The position numbers were made by a program, and so were the translations under genes. From NCBI GenBank assembly GCA_910584635.1, contig CAJUBA010000009.1, positions 1-52,880 of the forward strand: 52,880 nt of DNA, given 5' to 3'. The notes beneath the pieces were generated by a model, which was given only the letters and a program-made list of their open reading frames with translations, was not told the DNA's origin and ran no database searches. Numbering within the stretch: the stretch's first letter is position 1; each line of letters opens with the position of its first letter. This document shows positions 40,542-49,607 of the stretch, in pieces. This DNA comes from an uncultured Christensenella sp. GTDB taxonomy: Bacteria > Bacillota > Clostridia > Christensenellales > UBA3700.

Positions 40542-43049
40542 TTAGTCGGCGACATATCCCCAAACTACGTCGCAGTGTTTATACCATTTGCTGTTCCATC
40601 TGCTAGGCTGACTTTCCGCTTCGCAATAAACTTTTAGTTTTGGGCCTATCGGATATTTAGGTCCGAATGCATTTGCTCCGATTACGTTTACGCTTGCAGG
40701 TATCACGAAATTGTTAGCGGTACATCCCGCAAACGCTGCTGAGCCTATGCTTTCTACGCTTGACGGTATTACAAAGTCCTTCAACGCGGAGCAACCCGAA
40801 AATGCGTTTTGCCCTATTGTTGTTACGTTTGCGGGCAAGACTGCCGTCGTCAACTTTTCGCAACCTTCAAAGGCAGAAAAATTAATAATATTTACGCTGT
40901 TGGGAATTTCTATTTCCGTCAAAGCGGTACAGTTTTGGAACATACGCGTTCCTATGCTCGTCAGATTGCTTTGAATATCAACGCTTGTCAGATTTGAACA
41001 CCCTGAAAACGCGCCGTTTTTTACGGTCATTACGCTTGAAGGTATTACCAAACTCGTCAATCCCACACATCCTTCAAACGCATACTCGCCGATAGTCGTT
41101 ACACCGTTGGGTATGTTGATTTTTGTCAACCCGTTGCAACCGGAAAACGCTTCGTTTTCGATAATAGTTACGTTCGCGGGTATAATGCTTCCTTTACAGC
41201 CGAAAAGCAATTTTCCGCTTGCTTTTTCTATTATGCAGTTGCCTTCGCCTTTATATATCTTGTTGTTTTCGCTTACGGAAATGCTTTCCAAATTAGCGCA
41301 TCCCTTAAAAGCGTTCTTACCTATATCTACCACGGTTGCAGGAATAGTTATACTTGTCAGCGCGCTACATTTATTAAAAGCGGAATTTGAAATAGAAATT
41401 ACTGTATTCGGTATGCTTATTCTTTGCAAATTACTGCAATTTGCAAACGCGGAATTGCCTATAGAAGTAACTCCGTTTGGTACATCGAAACTCATTAAAT
41501 TACTGCAACCTTTGAATGCGGATACGCCTATATTAGTTAGTTTGGAATTTTCCTTGAACGTTACGCTAGTCAAAGCGTTGCATTTGTCAAACGCATAATC
41601 GGGAATTTCCCTTAATCCCGCGGGAATAATTACGCTTGTTACGTCTTTTCCCCCAAACGTCGTACATATCGAAACCACTTCGTAACCGTCTATCGCGGCG
41701 GGAATTTCAACGTCTTTTGCGGAGCCTTTATAATTTGTTAGGTACGCTTTATTGTTTCCTATTACGTAATCGTATTGCGCGTTCGTCTTTACGTTGTTAC
41801 ATCCCCATTCTACGCTGTTTTCGTTAGGTTTCCATCTCGTATCCCAACCGCTAGGCTTACTTGACGCTTCGCAATAGAATTTTGCCGAAGTACAATTTGT
41901 AAACGCTATAGTACCTATACTGACTACGCTGATAGGTATTTTCACACTAATCAAATCGGCGCAGTCTTCAAATGCCGCGTTACCGATCGAAGTTACGCTT
42001 GCCGGTATCTCAATTTCTTTTAATCCGCAACCGTGAAAAGCGTGAGGAGCAATCTCCGAAACCGAATTAGGAATTACGCTGGTTTTGCAACCCGCTATCA
42101 ATTTATTCGTTTCTCTTTCGATTACGCAATTCCCTTCGCCTTTGTATTTAACGTTATTTTCGTCTACCGTAATCGCTTCCAAATTGACGCAACTCTCGAA
42201 AGCAGATGAACCGAAAAACGTTACGCTTTCGGGTATGTTTATATCTTTTAGACTGTTGCAGTTTCTAAACGCCATCGTACCGATATTAGTTAGTCCCGAA
42301 GACAATTCTACAATCGCAAGATTGCCGCAATCCGCAAAAGCGTCGGTTCCGATCCTAATTACGCTTCCAGGAATACTGATACTTTTCAGTCCGGAGCATT
42401 CTCTAAACGCATAGTTTGCGATTTCATTTACGCTGTTTGGAATTTCAACGCTTGTCAACGTGTCGCAACGCTCGAAGGCAGAAACTCCCACGCCCGTTAC
42501 AGGCAAGCCTTTATACTCGGTCGGTATTACGATTTGAGCGTTGACGTTTCCTTCTTTCAATCCGGTTACGGAGTAAGATGCGTTATCTTCATTGATTGTA
42601 TAAATCAGTCCTTTAGAACTTTCGTAATCGCATACTCCGCATACTTCGCTGTCCCCTTCGTAGATATGCTTTTCCCTATCTTTTACCGCGTCGTGTCCGC
42701 AAGTAGTGGCATGCCAATGATACGTAATGTCCGACGACCACTCGCTTGAAAATTTATGTTCTGTTTCGGACACGCTTTCCGTCTTAGTCGCGCCACACGT
42801 CTTACACGTATAGGTCTTAACCCCTTTATCTTCGCAGGAAGCGGGCTGCGTTATCTCCCCGTCGTCCCAATTATGCGCAGCCTTATCTTTCACCGCGTCG
42901 TGTCCGCAAGTAGCAGCATGCCAATGGCTTTCGTCATCGCTTGACCACTCGTCGGAATAAGAATGCTCGTGGCTTTTGCACGCCGCAAAAGCAAAAAATA
43001 TGCAAATTATCGTCATGATCGATAAAAATACGAACGTTTTCTTTTTCAT
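40542..43049 (-). CDS. BspA-type leucine-rich repeat lipoprotein
   Basis: 835-aa surface protein. A signal peptide with a lipobox-like end (IFFAFAAC, Cys24) is followed by two His/Cys-rich units of the form SxxHWHAxTCGHDAVKD (about 41-55 and 108-122) separated by a CxxCG pair. Some 25 LRR_5 (BspA) repeats then carry phrases like VTSIGNSAFANCSNLQRI and end with two related strands (CEAxSxPSxWxxxW). Such proteins mediate adhesion or mucin/host contact in gut bacteria. The start ATG at 43049 has a strong AGGAGG; an upstream frame to 43130 lies across a palindrome and is rejected. Confidence 0.9.
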   Translation of the reverse strand: MKKKTFVFLSIMTIICIFFAFAACKSHEHSYSDEWSSDDESHWHAATCGHDAVKDKAAHNWDDGEITQPASCEDKGVKTYTCKTCGATKTESVSETEHKFSSEWSSDITYHWHATTCGHDAVKDREKHIYEGDSEVCGVCDYESSKGLIYTINEDNASYSVTGLKEGNVNAQIVIPTEYKGLPVTGVGVSAFERCDTLTSVEIPNSVNEIANYAFRECSGLKSISIPGSVIRIGTDAFADCGNLAIVELSSGLTNIGTMAFRNCNSLKDINIPESVTFFGSSAFESCVNLEAITVDENNVKYKGEGNCVIERETNKLIAGCKTSVIPNSVSEIAPHAFHGCGLKEIEIPASVTSIGNAAFEDCADLISVKIPISVVSIGTIAFTNCTSAKFYCEASSKPSGWDTRWKPNENSVEWGCNNVKTNAQYDYVIGNNKAYLTNYKGSAKDVEIPAAIDGYEVVSICTTFGGKDVTSVIIPAGLREIPDYAFDKCNALTSVTFKENSKLTNIGVSAFKGCSNLMSFDVPNGVTSIGNSAFANCSNLQRISIPNTVISISNSAFNKCSALTSITIPATVVDIGKNAFKGCANLESISVSENNKIYKGEGNCIIEKASGKLLFGCKGSIIPANVTIIENEAFSGCNGLTKINIPNGVTTIGEYAFEGCVGLTSLVIPSSVMTVKNGAFSGCSNLTSVDIQSNLTSIGTRMFQNCTALTEIEIPNSVNIINFSAFEGCEKLTTAVLPANVTTIGQNAFSGCSALKDFVIPSSVESIGSAAFAGCTANNFVIPASVNVIGANAFGPKYPIGPKLKVYCEAESQPSRWNSKWYKHCDVVWGYVAD

Positions 43050-43093
43050 ATATTGTCCTCCTAAGTCTTTAATCAACCTATATCCCATAAAAT

Positions 43094-43123
43094 CGGTCAG
43101 GAAAAGTACACTTTTCCTGACCG
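43094..43123. repeat. 30-bp palindrome before the lipoprotein gene
   Basis: CGGTCAGGAAAAG, TACA, CTTTTCCTGACCG: perfect 13-bp arms, 45 nt upstream of the lipoprotein start. It may be an operator or an RNA hairpin in the leader; its centre resembles the palindrome at 43196-43229. Confidence 0.7.
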
Positions 43124-43130
43124 AAAACAC

Positions 43131-43159
43131 TTGCTAATTTTACTTATAAATGCTATAAT
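43131..43159 (+). promoter_or_regulatory. Orphan plus-strand promoter
   Basis: TTGCTA, exactly 17 bp, TATAAT on the plus strand, with no plus-strand gene downstream before 46001. Transcription would run through the 43196-43229 hairpin. On the minus strand a similar but weaker TTGCTA-16-TATAAG overlaps it and may serve the lipoprotein gene. Confidence 0.45.
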
Positions 43160-43195
43160 TTACGTAGCAAAATCAACTAAAATCACATAAAAATC

Positions 43196-43229
43196 GACTT
43201 CCAAATAAAGTGTACTTTTTTTGGAAGTC
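43196..43229. repeat. 34-bp palindrome between lipoprotein and zinc-ribbon genes
   Basis: GACTTCCAAATAAAG, TGTA, CTTTTTTTGGAAGTC: 15-bp arms with one mismatch. Its centre (AAAG-TGTA-CTTTT) parallels the palindrome at 43094. Confidence 0.65.
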
Positions 43230-43276
43230 ATAATTTTCTGATATAAATTAGACAATGATAGAAGTTTGAAAACCCG

Positions 43277-43597
43277 TTATAAGAAAGATACTCCCGACAG
43301 CGTCATTGCGATATAGCAGATAACGCCCAAAAGAAACAGCATCGCAAGCAACGCTACTCCGAAAGTAGAAAACTTTATAAGCATTTTTGAAATCAAAGGA
43401 TATTTACTTTTCAAAGACAGAGAGAGAATAAACCCTATCAGCGGAATTATTATGGAAAGAAGCAACAGCCATCTGACAAGATGTATGCTTACAAATTCAG
43501 TCTTTTGAGATTTGGAGTCTTGCAATCTCTCTCCGCAAGAGGGACACATAACCATTTCTTCATCAATTGCGTTTCCGCATTTCGGGCATTTTTTCAT
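43277..43597 (-). CDS. Zinc-ribbon membrane protein
   Basis: 106 aa: an N-terminal zinc ribbon with two CxxC knuckles (MKKCPKCGNAIDEEMVMCPSCG) and two hydrophobic segments (about 43-62 and 77-100). This zinc-ribbon plus two-TM layout is common in Clostridia, function unknown. It is a monocistronic gene after the proS terminator; no clear promoter was called. Confidence 0.82.
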   Translation of the reverse strand: MKKCPKCGNAIDEEMVMCPSCGERLQDSKSQKTEFVSIHLVRWLLLLSIIIPLIGFILSLSLKSKYPLISKMLIKFSTFGVALLAMLFLLGVICYIAMTLSGVSFL

Positions 43598-43618
43598 AAA
43601 AATATTTTAACATTAAAA

Positions 43619-43650
43619 TAAGACGCAAGTCAATATAGGCTTACGTCTTA
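43619..43650 (-). terminator. Terminator of proS
   Basis: Minus-strand TAAGACGTAAG/CTTGCGTCTTA (one mismatch) followed by TTTTAA, about 22 nt beyond the proS stop. Confidence 0.7.
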
Positions 43651-43671
43651 AAAGTCAAATATAGGTAATTT

Positions 43672-45396
43672 TTACGCGTTTAGAGCGTCAAGTTGCGCTT
43701 TTATTATGCTTTCGATTTCGCCGCAAACGTTTTCATAAGCGACTTTCTTGCATTCTCCCGTCGCTCTCACGGATATTTCCGCTTCGCCGGTGGCAAGACT
43801 CTTTGGCGAAACCACGACTCTTATAGGCATACCCATAAGATCGGCGTCGTTGAATTTTACTCCCGCGCCTACGCTTCTGTCGTCAAAAAGGACTTCGACA
43901 CCGCGCTTGGTAAGCGTTTCGTATAAACCGTAAGCCTTTTCTTCCACGTTCTTATCGTCTAATCTCAACGGACATATATGAACTTGCCACGGCGCGATAC
44001 TCATCGGAAGAATCAATCCCTTGTCGTCGCTCGATTCTTGCGCTACGGACGCAATCGCTCTGCCCACTCCTATTCCGTAACAACCCATTATCGGATTGAA
44101 TTCTCCGCCGTCCGCTCCGTGAACGGTCATATCCATGGACTTGGTATATTTTGTTCCCAATTGGAAAATATTTCCTATTTCTATGCCGTTTTCCACTCTC
44201 AAGACTTTGCCGCAAACAGGACAAACGGAGCCGTCTTTTACTTTCGCTATATCGTCAAACTTCAATTCTCCCGACATATCTCTTTTGAAATTGAAGCCCG
44301 TATAGTGATAATTGGGTTTATTTGCTCCGATAACGAGAGAATTTATATTTTCCAAAGACTTATCGTAAACGGTTATTATACTCTTATCCAAACCGTAAGG
44401 TCCTATATTTCCGCACGCGATAACCTCGCTTACGCCTCCGTCGTACGGAACTATATCTTTACCCAACACTTTTTTGAGTTTTGCCTCGTTGACTTCGAGA
44501 TCTCCTCTTATAAACGCTATAACGACTTCTTCGCTGTTGCCCTTTACCGCAAATACGACCGCTTTGCACGAATATTCTTTTGCTACTTTAAGCCTTGAAC
44601 ATACTTCGTCTATAGTCTTATCCTCGCCCGTATCAACCAGTGTCAAAGGTTGCGCGTCCGCTTTGGGCGTTTCCAACTTACATTCAGCGACTTCCATATT
44701 CGCTCTGTAATCGCAGTCGTTGCAAAGTACGATACTGTCTTCGCCCACTTCCGTCAAAAGCATAAACTCGTGCGCGACGCTGCCGCCCATCATACCGCTG
44801 TCGGATTTTATATCGATAAACCTTTTAAGACCTATTCTCTTGAATATTCTATAATACGCGTCGAAAACTCTGTAATAGTATTTTTCCAAATCCTCTTTGC
44901 TTTCATGGAAAGAGTATGCGTCCTTCATGGTAAATTCTCTTACTCTTATCAGTCCGCCTCTAGAACGCGCTTCGTCGCGGAATTTAGTCTGTATCTGATA
45001 AATCATAAACGGAAGTTGAGCATAACTGCTTACGATATGATTCGCAAGATGCACAGCCGCTTCTTCGTGCGTCATACCCAAAAGCATATCGCGGTTGTTT
45101 CTATCCTTGAATCTTACCATTTCGTTTCCGATAGTGTTGTATCTGTCGGAAAGTTCCCATATTTCTCTCGGCATAACAACAGGAAAGAGAACTTCCTGCC
45201 CGTCAAGCGCGTCCATTTCTTCTCTGATAATCTTTTGAATTTTAACGCTCATCTTCTGACAGGGCATAGTCATGGAATAAATTCCTACCGCTACCTGCTT
45301 GATAAAACCCGCTCTCGACAATAGAACGTGGCTTTTGATTTTAGCGTCCTGCGGCGCTTCTTTTGTGCGCTCGCAAACGAGTTTGCTCAACAACAT
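43672..45396 (-). CDS. proS: Proline--tRNA ligase
   Basis: 574-aa bacterial-type class II synthetase charging tRNA-Pro. Motif 2 is RDEARSRGGLIRVREFTMKD and motif 3 contains GCYGIGVGRAIASVAQE, with the catalytic core split by an editing (INS) domain at about 225-385. The C-terminal anticodon domain (APWQVHICPLRLDD) completes the enzyme. The start ATG at 45396 has GAGGT, with a possible promoter (TTGCTT-17-TAAAAT) about 60 nt upstream; no T-box leader is seen. It ends with its own terminator. Confidence 0.96.
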   Translation of the reverse strand: MLLSKLVCERTKEAPQDAKIKSHVLLSRAGFIKQVAVGIYSMTMPCQKMSVKIQKIIREEMDALDGQEVLFPVVMPREIWELSDRYNTIGNEMVRFKDRNNRDMLLGMTHEEAAVHLANHIVSSYAQLPFMIYQIQTKFRDEARSRGGLIRVREFTMKDAYSFHESKEDLEKYYYRVFDAYYRIFKRIGLKRFIDIKSDSGMMGGSVAHEFMLLTEVGEDSIVLCNDCDYRANMEVAECKLETPKADAQPLTLVDTGEDKTIDEVCSRLKVAKEYSCKAVVFAVKGNSEEVVIAFIRGDLEVNEAKLKKVLGKDIVPYDGGVSEVIACGNIGPYGLDKSIITVYDKSLENINSLVIGANKPNYHYTGFNFKRDMSGELKFDDIAKVKDGSVCPVCGKVLRVENGIEIGNIFQLGTKYTKSMDMTVHGADGGEFNPIMGCYGIGVGRAIASVAQESSDDKGLILPMSIAPWQVHICPLRLDDKNVEEKAYGLYETLTKRGVEVLFDDRSVGAGVKFNDADLMGMPIRVVVSPKSLATGEAEISVRATGECKKVAYENVCGEIESIIKAQLDALNA

Positions 45397-46000
45397 AACT
45401 GTATACCTCGATAATTTATATATAAAGTAACTGTTATTTTATCACATAGGTTAGACAAAAGCAAGCGAACGGATAAACATACTTTTTGAGTCTTAAATAC
45501 ATTTCTTACGGTATATAAATTCACGTAAGCGCATACGCTCAACTGTTGAAATATACTTATGTAAATATGAGCATATTTTCAAATGCAGATATGCAAATAT
45601 GAGCAAATGTGGCAATAAGACTGTTTTGCGATAGTTTTCCTTTTTTCTCTGCTGTTAAATTGCCTGCGTCCGGTCGGCATAATTCTCTCCGTCGAATTTA
45701 TTCCAACACCTGCATATTTCGCTCCGCTCTGCCCCGCTTGTCAATAAATCTTGCCAAAAAAATTACTGTCCGACGTTAGTTTCGTCAAATCTAGCGGTGG
45801 AACGGTTTAATTCTCACACTCAATATTCGCCAAATATCGCAACGAAAAAACTGTGGATAAAATTTTAATACCTTATTCGAATACGTACAAAAAACATCAA
45901 GTGCGACAATTCTAAAACAAAATTACCACATATAAATTTTTGCAGAATATTACTTTTTTCGCGCGGATTTTTATTAAGAATCAAGACGTAGGAGCAACCG
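45397..46000. other. Large region without recognised genes
   Basis: About 600 bp upstream of proS contain no supported gene. Seen: the proS promoter region (45397-45460), two copies of aaatatgagca (near 45564 and 45596), the interrupted palindrome cttacg...cgtaag (about 45507-45530), and degenerate GC-richer sequence at 45660-45800. This may be decayed coding or repeat sequence. Confidence 0.4.
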
Positions 46001-46183
46001 ATGAGCAAGCAAAATCAGTATCTTTTTTCGACAAAACTATCGACTTTTTTTAACTGTTTTTGCGCCAAGTCAAAATCGGTTGATTTAGTTAGAATAAAAA
46101 AATCCTTAATTGAAATTTTTCAATCAAGAATATGCGCAATCGGAAATTTTGCGTATTTACGCATTTTTTCCGAATTAAATTAA
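46001..46183 (+). CDS. Possible small basic protein
   Basis: 60 aa, not recognised, basic, with NCFCAKSKSVDLVRIKKSLI in the middle and no clear membrane span. Support: a GTAGGAG ribosome site 8-12 nt before the ATG and a strong plus-strand terminator immediately after the stop (46192-46230). Against: no convincing promoter, AT-rich sequence, and the terminator could equally close an RNA gene. It could be a small RNA locus instead. Confidence 0.35.
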   Translation: MSKQNQYLFSTKLSTFFNCFCAKSKSVDLVRIKKSLIEIFQSRICAIGNFAYLRIFSELN

Positions 46184-46191
46184 AAGAGATA

Positions 46192-46230
46192 AAACGCTCC
46201 GTAGCATTTATTTGGACGGAGCGTTTTTTA
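46192..46230 (+). terminator. Bidirectional-capable terminator
   Basis: AAACGCTCCG/CGGAGCGTTT with a 15-nt loop and T6 on the plus strand; the minus-strand T-run is weaker, so the plus strand (46001 gene or RNA) is the likelier user, though it can also serve the ferritin-like gene. Confidence 0.7.
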
Positions 46231-46272
46231 TTCTATTAACGAAAAAGACTTTTTCTCAACGCAATTATACGG

Positions 46273-47508
46273 TTAACGACCTACGCTGATATTGTCTTTA
46301 TGTCTGTTTCTCAACTGTTCGATAGGATGCTCGGCAATCTGGTAACGGTAGTCTATACCTTTTTTGTCGATATAGTCGTCAATTACTTTGTGAGAAGCGA
46401 CGTTGGACGCTTTGGGATTTACGATACTCTGATAAACGTAAAAATCGGAATCTTTTGCTTTTGTCTTGACGTCGACGTAATTTTCTCTGTCTGCGGTAAG
46501 CGAAACGCTTTCGAGTTGTTGACGAACGTAATCTTTGCAAGAATGGAACGCCAAAAGTTCGGGGAATTCTCCGACTGGGATAATACTTTGCCAATCTTTC
46601 TTTTCATACTTTTTAAGCATATCTTTAGCCATGTGCAGATGACATACTTCCTGTTCGAAAAGACTTTCCCACAGCGCTTTGATTTTCTTATCGCTCTCGT
46701 CCATATAGCAAGAATAATACAAATACGCTTCGCAATATTCGTGCATAAGGCAATTTTCCAACCACGTGCAGTTTGTATCCATAAGCGAACCGTACTGCGT
46801 AACGTGCTGTTCTTCTATCATTGCGATTTCCGTATACAGTTCTCTGCCCAATTTGGATTGATCGTAAAACGCGCCTTGATTCATATAATAATTCATCGTC
46901 TGCTGTTCCGCCGCGGTAATTATCATAGTGTTGAGTACCGTAAGCATATCGCTGTTTTTGCTGTCGATATGGTATCTGATACTGTCGTAAGGATGTCTGT
47001 GTTCAGAAATCGTAGGACGACCCGGCATGATTTCTGCGTATTCGCCGACTAGTCTTTGCGCTTTTACGCCCTGCTCCATTTCAAGAAGATCGGCATATCT
47101 GTAAAGGTGGTCGAAATCTTCCAAAAGGGCGAAATCCAACGCTTGCTTTACGTAGCCGTTCTTTTCGCGCTGAGCAAGAAGCGCGGTAAGATCCACCGCA
47201 AGATGCTCGTAAGCGATAGTATGCTCCAAAATATTCTCATTGAGCGGTTTGAGGTTTGCAATACGTTTTTGCTGTTGCTGTTCCACTCTTCTAACGCCTG
47301 CGATATCTCTTCTTATATCGTTGTTGTCGCAGTTTCTGGAAAAACGGTGCAAAAAGTTGACTGACTCGTATTCCGTGCCGTTCATAAGCACGATTCTGAG
47401 TTTTGTGTAAGGACTTACTTCTTCTTTGTCGTAAGGCTTTGAGTTAAGACAGGACCAATCGCAAAAGCATTTATCCAACGTCTTTGGTTTTAGTTCAAAA
47501 GGATTCAT
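46273..47508 (-). CDS. Ferritin-like domain protein, uncharacterised
   Basis: 411-aa protein with a central ferritin-like four-helix bundle. Candidate diiron ligands occur in the right rhythm: YEHLAVDL (E101), LEDFDH (E130, H134), IEEQHVTQ (E232 to H235) and EVCHLHMAK (E287xxH290). The N-terminus carries four cysteines (KCFCDWSCLN). It is longer than rubrerythrin and lacks a rubredoxin domain. The role may be oxygen or peroxide defence or iron chemistry (inference). A GGAGG site precedes the ATG. Function unknown. Confidence 0.75.
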   Translation of the reverse strand: MNPFELKPKTLDKCFCDWSCLNSKPYDKEEVSPYTKLRIVLMNGTEYESVNFLHRFSRNCDNNDIRRDIAGVRRVEQQQQKRIANLKPLNENILEHTIAYEHLAVDLTALLAQREKNGYVKQALDFALLEDFDHLYRYADLLEMEQGVKAQRLVGEYAEIMPGRPTISEHRHPYDSIRYHIDSKNSDMLTVLNTMIITAAEQQTMNYYMNQGAFYDQSKLGRELYTEIAMIEEQHVTQYGSLMDTNCTWLENCLMHEYCEAYLYYSCYMDESDKKIKALWESLFEQEVCHLHMAKDMLKKYEKKDWQSIIPVGEFPELLAFHSCKDYVRQQLESVSLTADRENYVDVKTKAKDSDFYVYQSIVNPKASNVASHKVIDDYIDKKGIDYRYQIAEHPIEQLRNRHKDNISVGR

Positions 47509-47591
47509 AATATACCTCCGTAGTTATTACTTTGTTGAGTATTGCCATTCGAGTAATTTTTAACACGGCAAATCGTTAAGTTTTTCGCAAA

Positions 47592-47679
47592 CAAATAATA
47601 TTTTCCCCGCCGTTTCGTCAATGACGCGCAATATTTTTCGTTCGCTTTTGTTTTTCTATAAAAAGGAAAATATTATTTG
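47592..47679. repeat. 15-bp inverted repeat between divergent genes
   Basis: caaataatattttcc (47592-47606) and ggaaaatattatttg (47665-47679) are perfect complements 58 bp apart, in the shared control region of the ferritin-like and transketolase genes. It could be an operator pair or the ends of a very small element. Confidence 0.5.
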
Positions 47680-47701
47680 GCAAAATTATGTCGAAATTAC
47701 T

Positions 47702-47729
47702 TTGTATTTAACGGATTTAGTGCTAAAAT
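47702..47729 (+). promoter_or_regulatory. Predicted promoter of the transketolase genes
   Basis: TTGTAT, 16 bp, TAAAAT, about 58 nt before the first start codon. The leader carries a direct repeat attatgcctgag/attatgtctgag. Confidence 0.5.
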
Positions 47730-47787
47730 GATTATGCCTGAGAGATTATGTCTGAGGTTTTACGCATTATCGGTTTAAGGAGAATTT

Positions 47788-48612
47788 ATGGACAAGGAAA
47801 AGTTGGAATATCTTCAATCCAAAGCGTTGGATATACGAAAACTTACGGTAGAAATGATAGGCAGACTGGGAGTAGGACATATCGGCGGAGCGTTGAGCAT
47901 TGTCGATTTGCTTAGCGTACTTTATTACGATATAGCAAACGTAACCCCTTCCGACCCGAAAAATCCCGACAGAGATCGCGTCGTTATGAGCAAAGGCCAC
48001 GCAGGTCCCGCGCTTTACAGCGTGCTTGCGGACAAAGGTTATTTCCCTATCGAGGAAATCAAGACTCTTAATCAACCCGGAACAAACTTACCCTCGCACT
48101 GCGACATGAACAAGACCGTAGGTATTGATATGACCGCGGGTTCGCTCGGGCAGGGATTAAGTTGCGCTATCGGAATGGCGCTCGCCGGCAAAATCGACAG
48201 AAAAGACTACAAAGTTTTCTGCATACTCGGCGACGGAGAATCGCAAGAAGGACAAGTATGGGAAGCGTTGATGTACGCGGGAAATATGAAACTTGACAAC
48301 CTTGTAATATTTATTGACAACAACGGTATGCAGATCGACGGTATGACGTCGGATATAAATTCCATTGAACCGCTTGACGAAAAATCCAAAGCGTTTAATC
48401 TGCATACCCAACGCATAAACGGCAACGATATCGAACAAATAGAAAAAGCGATAAATACCGCGCTCGACACGAAAGATAAATGTTCGCTTATCGTACTCGA
48501 TACCGTAAAAGGTTTCGGAGTCGATTGGGTGTCGGGAAAAGGCGTAGGCTGCCACTCGATGACTATAAGCGAAGAACAATGGAGAAAATTCTGCGGTAAG
48601 GAGAGCGACTGA
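47788..48612 (+). CDS. Transketolase, N-terminal subunit
   Basis: 274-aa thiamine-diphosphate half of a split transketolase. The TPP motif runs from LGDGESQEGQVWEALMYAG to FIDNNGMQIDG, and the substrate-side histidines appear in GAVG-like LGVGHIGGALS and MSKGHAGPALYS. It transfers two-carbon units in the pentose phosphate pathway together with the next gene product. An AAGGAG site precedes the ATG; the downstream subunit starts 2 nt after the stop. Confidence 0.95.
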   Translation: MDKEKLEYLQSKALDIRKLTVEMIGRLGVGHIGGALSIVDLLSVLYYDIANVTPSDPKNPDRDRVVMSKGHAGPALYSVLADKGYFPIEEIKTLNQPGTNLPSHCDMNKTVGIDMTAGSLGQGLSCAIGMALAGKIDRKDYKVFCILGDGESQEGQVWEALMYAGNMKLDNLVIFIDNNGMQIDGMTSDINSIEPLDEKSKAFNLHTQRINGNDIEQIEKAINTALDTKDKCSLIVLDTVKGFGVDWVSGKGVGCHSMTISEEQWRKFCGKESD

Positions 48613-48614
48613 TT

Positions 48615-49553
48615 ATGACTGACAATATGGAAATGAGAGAAGTTTATTGCCAAGCCCTTATCGACGCGGCTAAAAACGATAGTAGAATCGTGGTTGTAGA
48701 AGCCGATCTTATGAACTGTATAAAGACCGGACCTTTCAAAAAAGCATATCCCGACAGATTTTTCAACGTGGGAATCGCCGAAGCGAATATGATAGGCGTA
48801 TCGGCAGGTTTGGCAACTTGCGGCAAAATCCCCTTCTGCTCTTCTTTCGGCACTTTCGCTACGAGAAGATGCTACGACCAAATTTTTATCAGCGTAGCGT
48901 ACAGTAAACAAAACGTTAAAATAGTAGGTACCGACCCCGGCATTTGCGCGGAAATAAACGGCGGAACTCACATGCCGCTCGAAGACATGGGAATCATGAG
49001 AGGTATTCCTCAAATGCTTTGCGTAGAACCTACCGACAGCGCTATGTTAAAAGCGTTGATGCCGCAGATTATCGATTACAAAGGCGCTACATATATAAGA
49101 CTTCAAAGAAAGAAAGCGGAAACGGTATATTCGGAAAAAGACTCCTTCGATTTATTCAAAGCAAAGAGTATTAAAGAAGGCAAAGACGCTACAATAATCG
49201 CTTCGGGAATAATGGTAAGCAAAGCGATAGAAGCAAGCGAACAGTTGAAAGATATGGGTTACGACGTAGGCGTTGTCAACACTTTTACGTGGAAACCTAT
49301 CGATGAACAAGCGATTATCGATTGCGCGAAAAAATCAGACGCTATAGTCGTAGCCGAAAACCACAATATCCGCAACGGACTTTTCTCGGCTGTCGCCGAA
49401 GTCGTAGTAAACAACTGCCCCGTTCCTATGGAAAGCGTAGCGGTTATGGATGAATTCGGCGAAGTAGGAAAAATGCCTTATCTATCCGAAAGATTTGGTT
49501 TGCAAACTTCAAATATAGTAGAAAAGACCTTGAATGTCATCAAAAGAAAATAG
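48615..49553 (+). CDS. Transketolase, C-terminal subunit
   Basis: 312-aa pyrimidine-binding and C-terminal half of transketolase. VVVEADLMNCIKTGPFKKAY, RFFNVGIAEANMIGVSAGLA (with the catalytic Glu in GIAEANM) and PFCSSFGTFATRRCYDQI identify the Pyr domain; VVAENHNIRNGLFSAVAEVV belongs to the C-terminal domain. The two-gene form is usual in Clostridia and archaea. It is followed by a bidirectional terminator shared with the convergent YjjG-type gene. Confidence 0.95.
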   Translation: MTDNMEMREVYCQALIDAAKNDSRIVVVEADLMNCIKTGPFKKAYPDRFFNVGIAEANMIGVSAGLATCGKIPFCSSFGTFATRRCYDQIFISVAYSKQNVKIVGTDPGICAEINGGTHMPLEDMGIMRGIPQMLCVEPTDSAMLKALMPQIIDYKGATYIRLQRKKAETVYSEKDSFDLFKAKSIKEGKDATIIASGIMVSKAIEASEQLKDMGYDVGVVNTFTWKPIDEQAIIDCAKKSDAIVVAENHNIRNGLFSAVAEVVVNNCPVPMESVAVMDEFGEVGKMPYLSERFGLQTSNIVEKTLNVIKRK

Positions 49554-49569
49554 TTATTAAGCGAATAAA

Positions 49570-49594
49570 AATACGGACGTTTTACGTCCGTATT
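49570..49594. terminator. Bidirectional terminator between transketolase and nucleotidase genes
   Basis: AATACGGACG/CGTCCGTATT with a 5-nt loop, T-runs on both strands, between convergent genes. Confidence 0.88.
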
Positions 49595-49607
49595 TTTTAT
49601 AGATTTT

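Noticed and set aside
45787..45830. T-box-like GGTGGAAC sequence
   Set aside because: It is on the plus strand, pointing away from proS, with no specifier stem or antiterminator partner; a chance match.
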